DNA from: Arthrobacter sp. 9V
GTDB taxonomy: Bacteria > Actinomycetota > Actinomycetes > Actinomycetales > Micrococcaceae
Length of the DNA: 64,000 nt
Assembly: GCF_902506065.1 (NCBI RefSeq)
Contig: NZ_LR732912.1
Location: 3,501,406 to 3,565,405, forward strand
Direction of reading: 5' to 3'
Shown here: positions 40,950-49,887 of the stretch, in pieces
Position numbering within the stretch: the first letter of the stretch is position 1
Layout: each line of letters begins with the position of its first letter
Program-made: the position numbers and the translations under genes
The notes under the pieces: generated by a model
What the model was told of the DNA's origin: nothing
Seen by the model: only the letters and a program-made list of their open reading frames with translations
The model's database searches: none

Positions 40950-41327
40950 GTGTCCGAGTACGACGAGTGCATCGACGCCCTGGTGGATCGCACCGTCCTC
41001 ACCGAACTCCAAGCCGAGCTGGGCGGCGACCCTGCCATCATCAGCACCTTCGTACGCAACTACGTGGAGCTTCTGCCTTGGCGGGTGGATCGACTTCACC
41101 GTGCGCTGGAAAAACTGGACATTGAAGACGCCATGGACGCGGTCCTCAGCCTGAAGACTTCAAGCCACATGGTTGGTGCCATCTGCATGAACCGGCTGGC
41201 AACCGAGCTGGAAATCAGCATCCGGCTCCTGCCCAACGCGGACCACCTCCTCGAGCTGACCGGGCAGGTCGAAGAGATCGACCACTTTGTGTCCGGCACC
41301 ATCCACGAGCTGGAAACCTCTGTTTAG
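40950..41327 (+). CDS. Hpt-domain-like protein lacking the canonical phospho-histidine
   Basis: 125 residues from GTG at 40950 (GGGAGGGG just upstream). The helical layout and LKTSSHMVGAICMNRLATELE match Hpt domains, whose consensus is H-x-LKGSS-x3-GA. The residue two before LK is L66, not His; the only near His is H73 in SSHMVGA. It overlaps the response regulator gene by 4 bp at the stops. It may be a binding-only module that interacts with a receiver domain. Confidence 0.72.
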   Translation: MSEYDECIDALVDRTVLTELQAELGGDPAIISTFVRNYVELLPWRVDRLHRALEKLDIEDAMDAVLSLKTSSHMVGAICMNRLATELEISIRLLPNADHLLELTGQVEEIDHFVSGTIHELETSV

Positions 41328-42070
41328 TTATTGTTTGAGGAGGGAGCCAGCCTGTAGCCGACGCCGCGGACCGTCTCCAGCCAGCGCGGCGCCTGGATGC
41401 TGTCGCCGAGCTTCTTGCGAAGATTTCCCATGTGTACCTCAACAGCGCGCTCATCCGCGTCGCTGACGTAACTGCCGACGTCGTACGGTTCGTTGCGGAG
41501 GCGACGCGCGAGGTCCGCCTTGGTCCGCACAATCCGTCCGGTCTCCAGCAGCGCGAGCAGGAGGTCGAACTCCGTCCGGGTGAGTTTGAGCTCAGTGCCG
41601 TTCAGCACGGCGGTGCGGGACCCGGCAGAAACGGCCAGACCGTTGTGGCTCACCTCGGGGTCCACTTCTTCAGCAGCCGCACTCTTGGATTCCGACGACG
41701 CCCGGGGCCGGCGCATCATCGCTTCAACACGGGCACGCAGTTCGCGGGGACGGAACGGCTTGGTGAGGTAATCATCGCCGCCGGCTTCCAAACCCATCAG
41801 GGTGTCCAGCTCTTCGGCGCGGGCAGTCAGCATGATGATGTAGGCGTCAGAGGATTTCCGGATCTGCCGTGCTACCTCGAATCCATCAATATCCGGAAGA
41901 CCCAGATCCAACGTAATAACATCCGGATTCAGCTCAAGGGCAGATGTCACACCTGCGGATCCGGTGGACGCAACATGCACATCAAATCCCGCCTGGGATA
42001 GAACTACGCGTACCAATTCGCGGATATCCTGGTCATCTTCAATGACCAGCCCCACACGTGCTTCACTCAT
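41324..42070 (-). CDS. OmpR/PhoB-type response regulator
   Basis: 248 residues. Receiver domain with acidic pocket E11/D12/D13, phospho-acceptor D55, T82 and K104 (YLTKPF). After an acidic linker, a C-terminal winged helix (LKLTRTEFDLLLALLE, VEVHMGNLRKKLGD, ETVRGVGYRL). Probably phosphorylated by the divergent histidine kinase. Start ATG at 42070. Confidence 0.93.
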   Translation of the reverse strand: MSEARVGLVIEDDQDIRELVRVVLSQAGFDVHVASTGSAGVTSALELNPDVITLDLGLPDIDGFEVARQIRKSSDAYIIMLTARAEELDTLMGLEAGGDDYLTKPFRPRELRARVEAMMRRPRASSESKSAAAEEVDPEVSHNGLAVSAGSRTAVLNGTELKLTRTEFDLLLALLETGRIVRTKADLARRLRNEPYDVGSYVSDADERAVEVHMGNLRKKLGDSIQAPRWLETVRGVGYRLAPSSNNN

Positions 42071-42169
42071 CGCTGCCCCTCAGCCCCTTCGATAACCTCA
42101 GAAGTATATCCATTATGGTTAGGCTGATCTCATGAACCGACTTTCTTCCGCATCTTTGGTGGATGTGCC

Positions 42170-43840
42170 ATGACCCAGCCCTCAACGTGGGACATTGGTG
42201 AAAAGAAGCAATTGTTGGTTTTTCGGCGCTCTTTCCACGAACATACCCTGCGCATGCGCGTAGTGCTCAGCCAATTGCCGTTATCGGTCTGTGTCTGTAT
42301 TTCGGCCATTCTGGTCTGGCTGTATTTTCCTGCCACGCTTGAAAATCCGCTGTTCCTCATTTTCCTGCTGAGCCAAGCGTTCCTCTTGGCCCTGTGCATC
42401 ATGGTGCCGTGGCACCGGCTGCCGTTCGCCACCTTCCTCATCATCCCCATACTGGACATGGTCTCCATCGGCTTCGCCCGCGAGGGTGCGGTGGAGTCCA
42501 TCACCGGCCTCAGCGTGCTGGTGGTGCTGCCCGTCATCTGGTTGTGCGCTTCAGGGTTGTACCCGAAGCTCGCTATTGTCTTGTCCTTCCTCGGACCGTT
42601 GGGGATTGTCTGGGTTCCCCTGTTCGTGAGGGGAACCCTCAGCGAACAGGACTTCACCAAACCCCTCCTGTTCCCCATCCTCATGTTGGGCATCGGAGTC
42701 TCGGTCAGCGTCCTCACCCTGAGCATGGTGCGCCAGCAACGGGCACTGGAGCAGAAGGATGAAGCCCTCAAAGAAGCATTGAGCGTCAGCACCAAACAGG
42801 AACGGCTCCTCAACACCGTTATGGAAGCCCTTCCCTTGGGCGTGGTGGCCGTGGACGGCGATGGCCATGACATCCTCATGAACCGCCGGCAACGCCAAAC
42901 GCATGCCTTGGCAACTCCCGTGGACAATGACGATCCCAACGAATCCCAGTTGCTGATCTTCGATACCGACAGGACCACGCCGTTGGTTGCGGACCGCAGG
43001 CCGGTACGCCGTGCGGTCCTCGGTGAAAGGTTCACGGACCAGCTGGTGTGGTTGGGCTCGGGAAGTGAACAACGTGCCTACACCGCGAGCGCCCGCCCCA
43101 TGGTGGACGACGACGGGAAGTTCGCAGGCTCGGTGGTGGTGTTCAGCGATGTCACGGACCTGGTGAATGCGCTGGCCGCCAAGGACGATTTTGTTGCCAA
43201 TGTCTCTCATGAGTTCCGTACCCCGCTGACGTCCATCCTTGGTTACGTCGAGCTGATCCTGGATGAGCCGGATACCCTCGATGCCAGGTCGCGCAAACAG
43301 CTGGACATCGTCAGGCGAAACGCCGAGAGGCTCCTGACACTCGTCTCGGACCTGCTGGCCGTGCGCTCGGGCCAGATCGTCATCCAGCCGCACACAGCGG
43401 ATGTGGCCGAGTTGGTGCGCGGTAGCGTCAACTCTGCGGAGCCGCGCGCAGCCAAGGCCGGCATCCGGCTCTCCGTGGATCTTCCCGACGCACTGGAGGC
43501 CCGCGTTGATTCGTCACGGATTGCGCAGGTACTGGACAACCTGGTGTCCAACGCGATCAAGTACTCCCCCGACGGCGGGGACGTGGAAGTGGCGGCTTGG
43601 GAGGATCAGGACTTCATCTTCTGCCGCGTTACCGATACCGGCATGGGCATGAACGAGGAGGAACAGGCGGAGGCCTTCACCAAGTTCTTCCGGGCCGGCG
43701 GAGTACGCAAAAGCGCCATCCCGGGCGTCGGACTTGGCTTACCCATCAGCAAGGCCATTGTTGAAGCGCATGGCGGAACCATCACGCTGGAAAGCGAACC
43801 GGGCAGGGGCACCACGTTCACTGTGAAGATGCCCGCTTGA
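42170..43840 (+). CDS. Membrane sensor histidine kinase
   Basis: 556 residues. The N-terminal 200 residues have about six membrane helices, then a short coiled coil, a PAS-like domain (about 215-330), HisKA with H347 (VSHEFRTPLTSILGY), and an HATPase_c with VLDNLVSNAIKYSPDGG, TDTGMGM and GVGLGLPISKAIVEAHGG. No extracellular sensor domain, so the signal is likely membrane or cytoplasmic. Divergent from its likely partner regulator, 99 bp apart. Confidence 0.92.
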   Translation: MTQPSTWDIGEKKQLLVFRRSFHEHTLRMRVVLSQLPLSVCVCISAILVWLYFPATLENPLFLIFLLSQAFLLALCIMVPWHRLPFATFLIIPILDMVSIGFAREGAVESITGLSVLVVLPVIWLCASGLYPKLAIVLSFLGPLGIVWVPLFVRGTLSEQDFTKPLLFPILMLGIGVSVSVLTLSMVRQQRALEQKDEALKEALSVSTKQERLLNTVMEALPLGVVAVDGDGHDILMNRRQRQTHALATPVDNDDPNESQLLIFDTDRTTPLVADRRPVRRAVLGERFTDQLVWLGSGSEQRAYTASARPMVDDDGKFAGSVVVFSDVTDLVNALAAKDDFVANVSHEFRTPLTSILGYVELILDEPDTLDARSRKQLDIVRRNAERLLTLVSDLLAVRSGQIVIQPHTADVAELVRGSVNSAEPRAAKAGIRLSVDLPDALEARVDSSRIAQVLDNLVSNAIKYSPDGGDVEVAAWEDQDFIFCRVTDTGMGMNEEEQAEAFTKFFRAGGVRKSAIPGVGLGLPISKAIVEAHGGTITLESEPGRGTTFTVKMPA

Positions 43841-43843
43841 GCT

Positions 43844-44095
43844 TCAGCGTTTAGCTGAGCTTGAGTTCATCTCCGCGTCCCGACGGCGGCCAAACAGGAA
43901 GTAGCTGACCGGACCGAAGAAGTTGATGAAGGAAACAGCGCGCCAGACCGCCTTTTTGCCCCTGATCTGATCATCAGGAGTCTTGCCGATGCTTCGTTGC
44001 GCAGCGCCCAACAAGGCCATGTTGATTGCTCCACTGACCAACAGCATGACCCGTTGGCCTTTGGTCATATCGCGCCAGGATTTCTTACGTGCCAT
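43844..44095 (-). CDS. Small PLDc_N-type membrane protein
   Basis: 83 residues with two helices; the end of the second, SFINFFGPVSYFLFGRR, is the hallmark of the phospholipase-D nuclease N-terminal-like family of short actinobacterial membrane proteins. Function unknown. Convergent with the kinase, 3 bp apart. Confidence 0.78.
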   Translation of the reverse strand: MARKKSWRDMTKGQRVMLLVSGAINMALLGAAQRSIGKTPDDQIRGKKAVWRAVSFINFFGPVSYFLFGRRRDAEMNSSSAKR

Positions 44096-44128
44096 GATGC
44101 CTCCTCCAGTGAAGATTTACTTCTCAGG

Positions 44129-45442
44129 CTAGTCCGACGCCGGGCCACCCGCCACAGCCTGGCGTACCACTTCGCCCCACGATTGCTCTGCCAGGTCCGC
44201 CACGGCTGCCAGGATTTCCGACGGCGGAAGGGACAGGTCCAGCGGGTACTCCACAATGTCGATGTCCGTGTTGAGAATCCGGCGCAGCTTCATTTCCCCC
44301 GCGCCCGCGTAAACGAGCCAGGCGGTGGGGACCCTGAGCGCTGTGCAGTACGCCAGCAACTGGTAATGGTCGGCGCTAAGGGACGCACCGGCGTCGGAAG
44401 CTGCTTGGTACTTGGAGTCATAGACCACTACGGGCCGCCCGCCCAGGAAGTGCACAGCGTCCGGACGAACGGTGAGGCGATCGGAATCCCGGACGGCCTC
44501 ATTAAGGAGCGCGCCATACTGGAGTCGCATCTCCCCTGGATGAGCGCTCATGGCACTGCGCAGCGCGGTTCCCACGAATTCCTCGAACACCTGACCCATG
44601 TCCACCACGAAGGACGCGGTTTGCTGCTTGCCCTCTCCTGCCTCGGCGGAGGCATTGCGGAGAATCACCTCGGCCAGGCGCAGCACCGGGTGGTATCTGA
44701 GGTTCATCCGGCTGGCCCGCCAGGGCGGCAGCGGCGCTCCGGACTGAAGGCGGGTGACGGCGTCGAGCTTTCCCTTGAGCTGCCGGAGGCGGCTCAGGAC
44801 GTCAGGCCGGACGCCGGGCACCTTGCCCATGCGCTCCAGCGCAGCACGGAGGATACGGTTCTCCGCAATGTCCTCAGTGAATTCGTCGTAAGAGACCTCC
44901 AACGGCACCATCATGCCCGGGCGCCGGGAAATCTGGTCCGAAATCCGGATGCGCCCCTTGACCGTCCGTAAAGACTCTTCCACGGTGAGGTAGCCCTGCA
45001 GGACGCCGCGGCTCAGGGCTTTATCTGCCAACTGGGCGAGTGATTCCGCCAGTGCGCTCCACAAATCCGGATGCTCCACTGCTTCCACTGAGTGCTCACG
45101 GAAGCCCTGCTCTCCGGCGTAACTGAGCAGGAAAAGGAGCCGGCTCAGACCCAGACGGTCTTTGGGACGGACTTCCAGCTGCACCGTGGCGGTCCGCACT
45201 GAACCCACCTTGCCCACGGGTTCAATCCTGTACAGGCCCATGCCCATGGGCGAGGCCTTCGCCAGTCCGCTGGTGTTGATGAACGCAGCCGATGCGGGGT
45301 AGAGTTTTTCCACCACGCCCCGGGAGAGCTCGTCCATGAAGATGTGCCGCGGGCCGGAGTTCGGCCGCGTGGCGCTTGAAGGCGCGCCCGCGCTGGCAGG
45401 CGCCCGGCCCGGCCTGGGCGGGATGGCTTTAGCGGGCTGCAA
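44129..45442 (-). CDS. mcrC: McrC-family restriction endonuclease subunit
   Basis: 437 residues. The N-terminal half recalls McrC (TVQLEVRPKDRLGLSRLLFLLSYAG in outline) and the C-terminal nuclease core has RLTVRPDAVHFLGGRPVVVYDSKYQ, with D and DxK of a PD-(D/E)xK site. McrC joins McrB to cut DNA carrying modified cytosine. The start overlaps the mcrB end by 14 bp. An N-terminal Pro/Ala-rich stretch of 30 residues may mean a later start. Confidence 0.88.
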   Translation of the reverse strand: MQPAKAIPPRPGRAPASAGAPSSATRPNSGPRHIFMDELSRGVVEKLYPASAAFINTSGLAKASPMGMGLYRIEPVGKVGSVRTATVQLEVRPKDRLGLSRLLFLLSYAGEQGFREHSVEAVEHPDLWSALAESLAQLADKALSRGVLQGYLTVEESLRTVKGRIRISDQISRRPGMMVPLEVSYDEFTEDIAENRILRAALERMGKVPGVRPDVLSRLRQLKGKLDAVTRLQSGAPLPPWRASRMNLRYHPVLRLAEVILRNASAEAGEGKQQTASFVVDMGQVFEEFVGTALRSAMSAHPGEMRLQYGALLNEAVRDSDRLTVRPDAVHFLGGRPVVVYDSKYQAASDAGASLSADHYQLLAYCTALRVPTAWLVYAGAGEMKLRRILNTDIDIVEYPLDLSLPPSEILAAVADLAEQSWGEVVRQAVAGGPASD

Positions 45443-47663
45443 GACGTCCCAGCAACTGTTCCAGGCCGAAGCGCTCTTCGAGCTGCGCCCGGTTCAACTG
45501 CCCGTGGTAGTGCTCCTCCAACAACGGCATGAGCTCGTACTTCCAAATACGGCGAAGGCCTGTGGGGTTTTGGGCCGCATTCTTCATGAAGTACGAGGGC
45601 CCGATCATCAGGTCCCGGTCCCAGTCATCGATCGCGTCGTTGAGCGCATCCAGCAGGTCCGCGTTGAGGGTGTCCAAACCCCGGGCTTCCAGGAAGCGAC
45701 GCAGCGTGCCCCGGATCGGTTCCTCTTTGGGGTGCAGCTCAATGAACGCGAAACGGCGCCGGATGGCGGCGTCCATCATGGCAATGGAGCGGTCCGCGGT
45801 GTTCATGGTGCCAATGATGTAAAGGTTGTCCGGCAAGCTGAAGGGCTCGTTGGGGCTGTACTGGAGGTAGATGCGGTCATCCCGGTACTCCAGGAGGAAG
45901 TAGAGCTCGCCGAAGACCTTGGCCAGATTGGCGCGGTTCATTTCGTCGATGATCAGGAAATACGGTTTGTGCGCATTCTCCGGTTTGGCAGCTTCCTCCG
46001 CGAGACGCCGCAGGGGTCCGGCGACGAGTTTGAAGGACACCTGGCCGTCGTCGGTCTTGTCCGGCCGGTAGCCCTCAAAGAAGTCCTCGTAGGCATATGA
46101 GGGGTGGAACTGCACCAGCTTCACGCGTTCATCAGTGTGGTCACCGGCCAGTTCGGCGGCAAGGTGCTTGGCCAGGTAGGTTTTGCCCGTTCCCGGCGGA
46201 CCGTACAGAACCAGTTGGCGGTTGTCCTCGAGCAGTTCCGCGATCTCTTTGAGCGGTTCAAGATCCATGTGCAGGGACGTTGCGAACTCTTCGGTCAGGG
46301 GCCTGAACCCTTGCTGAATAACCTCGACGACGGTGGTGGGCGGTGCCTCATCCTCACCATCGGTTTCGGCTTCCACCGGGAGCAGTTCCTGCAACGCCTG
46401 AATGACCCTTGTGACATCCACAATGATGCCCGGGGTGGAGAGTTGCCGCTGGGCGTGGCGCGGGAGCTCGGGGATGGCGTAGCTGTCATCGAACCAGCGG
46501 ACCTTGCGGCGGATCCGCCTGTTGTCCTCGTGGTGCTCGGGTTCACCAAGGACCACACCAACCCTGACCCGGCCGGCGTGCTGGTACAGCGTGAGATCGC
46601 CCGGCTTCATGACCGTGAGGAAAGCGAAGACTGCCGTTTTGGTGTCTTCCCGTTCCACATAGCCCAGGTGCTTGTAATCCTCATCCACGGCGTGCTGAAC
46701 CACGCCTGCCGTAACGCCGGCGGTGAGGGTGCGCAGGTGTTCCACGTCCAGGGTGGCCTTCTCCTCGGCAACCCAGGCGGCAAGGAGGTCAGCATGATCG
46801 TGATGGGTCCTCAGGAGCCAGGAGCGGCGCCCCGGATCGCCTACCTTGCGCCATTGGCTCACCAGTTGGCGGGCATACCAATCGATCCGCTGCCCGGCTT
46901 GCTCGTCCAAATGCAGGCGGATCCGGTGGATGTCTGCAGTGATGTCTTCATCACTGTCACCTCCGGCCCCTCCTACCAGCGAAGCAAAGGCATCCCTGAT
47001 TTCCTGGCGTTCAACGTCCGCCACCACGGGCTCAAAGTAGCTCGGCCACACCAAGTATTCGATGCTGCGGCGCAGGGCGGGCTGATCCTCCGGTGTAGCG
47101 GCAGCGAGTTCATGGAACTTCAGCGGGTCCGCGAGCGCTTCATTGATGGTGGCCGTGCTTTGGCTGTCCACATGGGCTACAAAACGGCACAGCCATTTGA
47201 GGTGGTCCCAGATGGTCCAGTTGAACTCGGCGGTGCGGTCCCGGATGACGCCGTGGTCCGTCATGCCCTCATATAGCTCTTTTGGCAGCTCGATGGCCGG
47301 CTGAACCCACGAGGCCGCTTCGGCGACGCGGGCACGCTTGACCCGCAGTGACTTAACTTCATGTGCGAGCGGGAGTGATTGCAGGAACAGGAGTTCCACG
47401 GCCAGCAGTTTGGCCTCCCGGGACGCTCCCTCGAGGTTCTGGCGGAGGTTGGTCATCATGGGGGCTTTGGAGTCCTCAACTCCGCGTTCGAGCCTTTCCA
47501 GGAGCTCGCCCGCCGCATCCGCGGTCCACGTCAACGTCCGGCCGTCCAGCGCCGAAGGTCTCCCGTGGAGCGCCGGACCCAGCACATACCAAGCCGCGTC
47601 CTCGATCTCCTTGGAGACTCCGGGGGCGCGGTCAATGGCTGTTATTACGGAGGGAATCACCAT
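45429..47663 (-). CDS. mcrB: McrB-like AAA+ GTPase of a modification-dependent restriction system
   Basis: 744 residues. C-terminal AAA+ domain: Walker A GPPGTGKT at about 486, Walker B FLIIDEMNRANLAKVFGEL and the McrB hallmark MNTADRS at about 620 that marks GTP use. The N-terminal 340 residues are helical and unassigned; residues about 350-420 (KPGDLTLYQHAGRVRVGVVLG) resemble a PUA/EVE-type base-reading module. Start ATG at 47663 with AAGG upstream. Forms a type IV restriction operon with mcrC. Confidence 0.88.
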   Translation of the reverse strand: MVIPSVITAIDRAPGVSKEIEDAAWYVLGPALHGRPSALDGRTLTWTADAAGELLERLERGVEDSKAPMMTNLRQNLEGASREAKLLAVELLFLQSLPLAHEVKSLRVKRARVAEAASWVQPAIELPKELYEGMTDHGVIRDRTAEFNWTIWDHLKWLCRFVAHVDSQSTATINEALADPLKFHELAAATPEDQPALRRSIEYLVWPSYFEPVVADVERQEIRDAFASLVGGAGGDSDEDITADIHRIRLHLDEQAGQRIDWYARQLVSQWRKVGDPGRRSWLLRTHHDHADLLAAWVAEEKATLDVEHLRTLTAGVTAGVVQHAVDEDYKHLGYVEREDTKTAVFAFLTVMKPGDLTLYQHAGRVRVGVVLGEPEHHEDNRRIRRKVRWFDDSYAIPELPRHAQRQLSTPGIIVDVTRVIQALQELLPVEAETDGEDEAPPTTVVEVIQQGFRPLTEEFATSLHMDLEPLKEIAELLEDNRQLVLYGPPGTGKTYLAKHLAAELAGDHTDERVKLVQFHPSYAYEDFFEGYRPDKTDDGQVSFKLVAGPLRRLAEEAAKPENAHKPYFLIIDEMNRANLAKVFGELYFLLEYRDDRIYLQYSPNEPFSLPDNLYIIGTMNTADRSIAMMDAAIRRRFAFIELHPKEEPIRGTLRRFLEARGLDTLNADLLDALNDAIDDWDRDLMIGPSYFMKNAAQNPTGLRRIWKYELMPLLEEHYHGQLNRAQLEERFGLEQLLGRLAAR

Positions 47664-47768
47664 GCCAACTTACCTTGTTTGGTTTAGCCAAGCATCTGGA
47701 TATCCACAGCCTTGCCGCTTAGCCCCTCTGACCTGCGGCGGGGCGGCTGTCACTGGGCGGAGCGACTA

Positions 47769-49703
47769 TCAGTGCATGCCGAACTGGTAGCTGAAAGGAA
47801 CTGCCTCCCCAGGACAGACTTCCTCCCACAGAGCCGCGATTGCGTCTTCCCCTTCGCGCAGATCCGGAATCTCAACGCCCTCCCGCAGGATCGCAGCGGA
47901 CTCAGCCGGGTTGCCCGTCCGGGCCAAGGCAAGCGCCCGCAGGAACCTCAAGCGTCCGACGCCGGGGCCTTCCTTGGGTGCCGCCTCTGTCAGTTCCAGC
48001 GCAAGCTCAGGGTCGCCGTGGCGGATGCAGAGCGTGACGGCCTCCGTTAGCAAAGCTGTGCTGGAGGGGTCGGTCTCTACACCTCTCCGGAGCTCGGCGA
48101 TGCCCTCAGCATCGTGTCCCCTTGCGAACAGGGCCAAGGCCAACCCGCGGTGGGCGAGCGCGGTGGTTGAAGGTTTGGCCGCGCCGGCCAGCACCTCTCC
48201 ATACAGCTGCATCGCTCCGTCAAGGTGCTGCCGGGCATGCCTCATGGTGGCCAGATGGAACTTCGCCTCAGCGCTGCTTTGTCCCGCAAGCAGTTCCTCC
48301 CAGTCCGCCCCGGCGACGAAGGAGGGCGCGCCGTCGAACGCTCTACCGTGCAGCAGCCCGAGCCATGGTTCCTGCTCGGCCGTGACACTCTCATCCACAA
48401 AAGGCGTACCGCTCTCATCAATCCAGCGCTTGCCGGTTTTGAGCCGCCGCGCACGCTCCAGCACACCCCAACCGCTGCCTTGCAGCAGCATTTTTGACGG
48501 CGGGACGTCGGCGTCACGGATAGCTGCGGGAAGCATCGCCTCGAGTTCCTCATGGGGCAGGAGTTGTTCCAGACGCTCGCTGGCGTGTGCCACCGCAGCG
48601 TCCCAGTCCGTGCCGTGCGAGATATCCGCTTTCAGGTGTCCGTTGCCGTAGGCCTCCACCCAGGCCCACTCGGCACCGGCCGGCATCACCAGGTGTTCGA
48701 ACTGTGTCTGCGCTAGGCCTGCCTGGATTTCGGCGTAGGTTCCGGCACCGGGGCTCAGCCACTCCTGCCACCGTTTACCTCCCTGGCCCTGGCCCCATAC
48801 GAACAGCTTCTTTCCCCGCAGGAGTCCCGTAGACAGCATGGCCAGCCCATCGCCGTCGTTGTCTGCAGCCACAACCCAACGCCGTTCGGAGGGGTCGATG
48901 TCAAAGAAAAAGTCGGCCGCGTGCGGGCTATGGACCAACCAAGTGGCGTCGTAGCCTTCGTGCCGGGTGGGCGTGACGCGGGTGATATCCGTGGCGTAAT
49001 CGCTCCCGAAAGCCTCATCCGCTGGAGCGATCACCCGCGTGCGGTCCGTTTCCGGGATGGCGGCGTTGCTCCACCAGTACATGGGGACGTCGTGGTCATT
49101 CGGGTTCCGCAACCGGACCGCGGCGAACAGGACCTCAGAGTCCTCCGGCAGCCAAATGTCCACCTGGAACACCACTTGCCTCAGGCGTTCGAACTCCCAC
49201 ATGCGCAGGATGTGTTTGCCGGTCGGGGTGTGCACGATTGCTGTGTGCAGCGGATCGCAACTGGTGGGCGAGTGACCACGCGTGCCGATGTTCCATTCCA
49301 GCCCGCCGGCGAACCAAGCTTTACGAAGCGCAATGTTGGCCAGCTGCGGGGCTTTATGGGTGTGGAGGAGTTGCTTACCTGTGGTCTTATCGAACAGCTC
49401 CCAGATCCGGCCACCCAGCGACGGAAGGACCGTCACCTTCAGCTTGCTGTTTTCAAGCACGACGGCGGGCAGTTCCTTGGGTGCCGCGTCCCGGCTGTAG
49501 CCGTCCTGCATGAGGTAGGGGTAAACGTTGGGCACCACTCCGTAGCGGGCCGACGCCTGGAGTTCCTCCGGCACGCCCTCCCCCACGGTGTACGGCTGGT
49601 CCAGCTCGGCCGCCACCACCGGCAGGGGGTTGAGCGGCCCTGGATCGGCCATGGTCAGGGAGATGGTGGTGACGGTGAGGTTGGAGTTTCTGGTGATGGC
49701 CAC
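47769..49703 (-). CDS. DUF5107-domain protein with C-terminal TPR region
   Basis: 644 residues from GTG at 49703. The N-terminal two-thirds (YPYLMQDGYSRD, VTVLPSLGGRIWELFDKTTGKQLL, GGLEWNIGTRGHSPT, WWSNAAIPET) is a galactose-mutarotase-like beta-sandwich typical of DUF5107; the C-terminal part from about 480 has TPR-like helices (MRHARQHLDGAMQLYGEVLAG). Such genes sit near glycoside hydrolases, so a carbohydrate-binding or processing role is likely. The frame runs on to a GTG at 49850, but the extra 49 residues look non-native and overlap a gene remnant. Confidence 0.75.
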   Translation of the reverse strand: MAITRNSNLTVTTISLTMADPGPLNPLPVVAAELDQPYTVGEGVPEELQASARYGVVPNVYPYLMQDGYSRDAAPKELPAVVLENSKLKVTVLPSLGGRIWELFDKTTGKQLLHTHKAPQLANIALRKAWFAGGLEWNIGTRGHSPTSCDPLHTAIVHTPTGKHILRMWEFERLRQVVFQVDIWLPEDSEVLFAAVRLRNPNDHDVPMYWWSNAAIPETDRTRVIAPADEAFGSDYATDITRVTPTRHEGYDATWLVHSPHAADFFFDIDPSERRWVVAADNDGDGLAMLSTGLLRGKKLFVWGQGQGGKRWQEWLSPGAGTYAEIQAGLAQTQFEHLVMPAGAEWAWVEAYGNGHLKADISHGTDWDAAVAHASERLEQLLPHEELEAMLPAAIRDADVPPSKMLLQGSGWGVLERARRLKTGKRWIDESGTPFVDESVTAEQEPWLGLLHGRAFDGAPSFVAGADWEELLAGQSSAEAKFHLATMRHARQHLDGAMQLYGEVLAGAAKPSTTALAHRGLALALFARGHDAEGIAELRRGVETDPSSTALLTEAVTLCIRHGDPELALELTEAAPKEGPGVGRLRFLRALALARTGNPAESAAILREGVEIPDLREGEDAIAALWEEVCPGEAVPFSYQFGMH

Positions 49704-49704
49704 G

Positions 49705-49805
49705 TCAGTATCCGATCGTGAGGAGGAGGCCGCGCTGCGGCTCCAGGGTGATGGTTTCGCCGGGCCGTAGCTCCCGGCAGATTGGAAGCCGGGGATAGCC
49801 GGGGC
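49705..49805 (-). pseudogene. Possible C-terminal remnant of a glycoside hydrolase
   Basis: In the frame ending at the TGA of 49705-49707 the sequence reads PICRELRPGETITLEPQRG followed by LLLTIGY and stop, which looks like the C-terminal beta-strand end of a glycoside hydrolase. No body of such a gene exists between here and cutC (stop at 49888). The TGA is one base before the DUF5107 GTG, as if the genes were once coupled. Confidence 0.4.
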
Positions 49806-49887
49806 ATTGGCGTTGCCGGTGGCGGCCTCGTCGTCGAAAATCAACGTCACCTTCTCAGTTTGCCTGGCCCATGACGCCGCGCAGGGG

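Noticed and set aside
46104..47276. 390-residue rightward frame across mcrB
   Set aside because: Antisense shadow of the AAA+ gene; no own start signal.
44129..47663. BREX/DISARM or other multi-gene defence island around McrBC
   Set aside because: Neighbours are a PLDc_N-type small protein, a two-component pair and carbohydrate genes; no further defence genes are seen.
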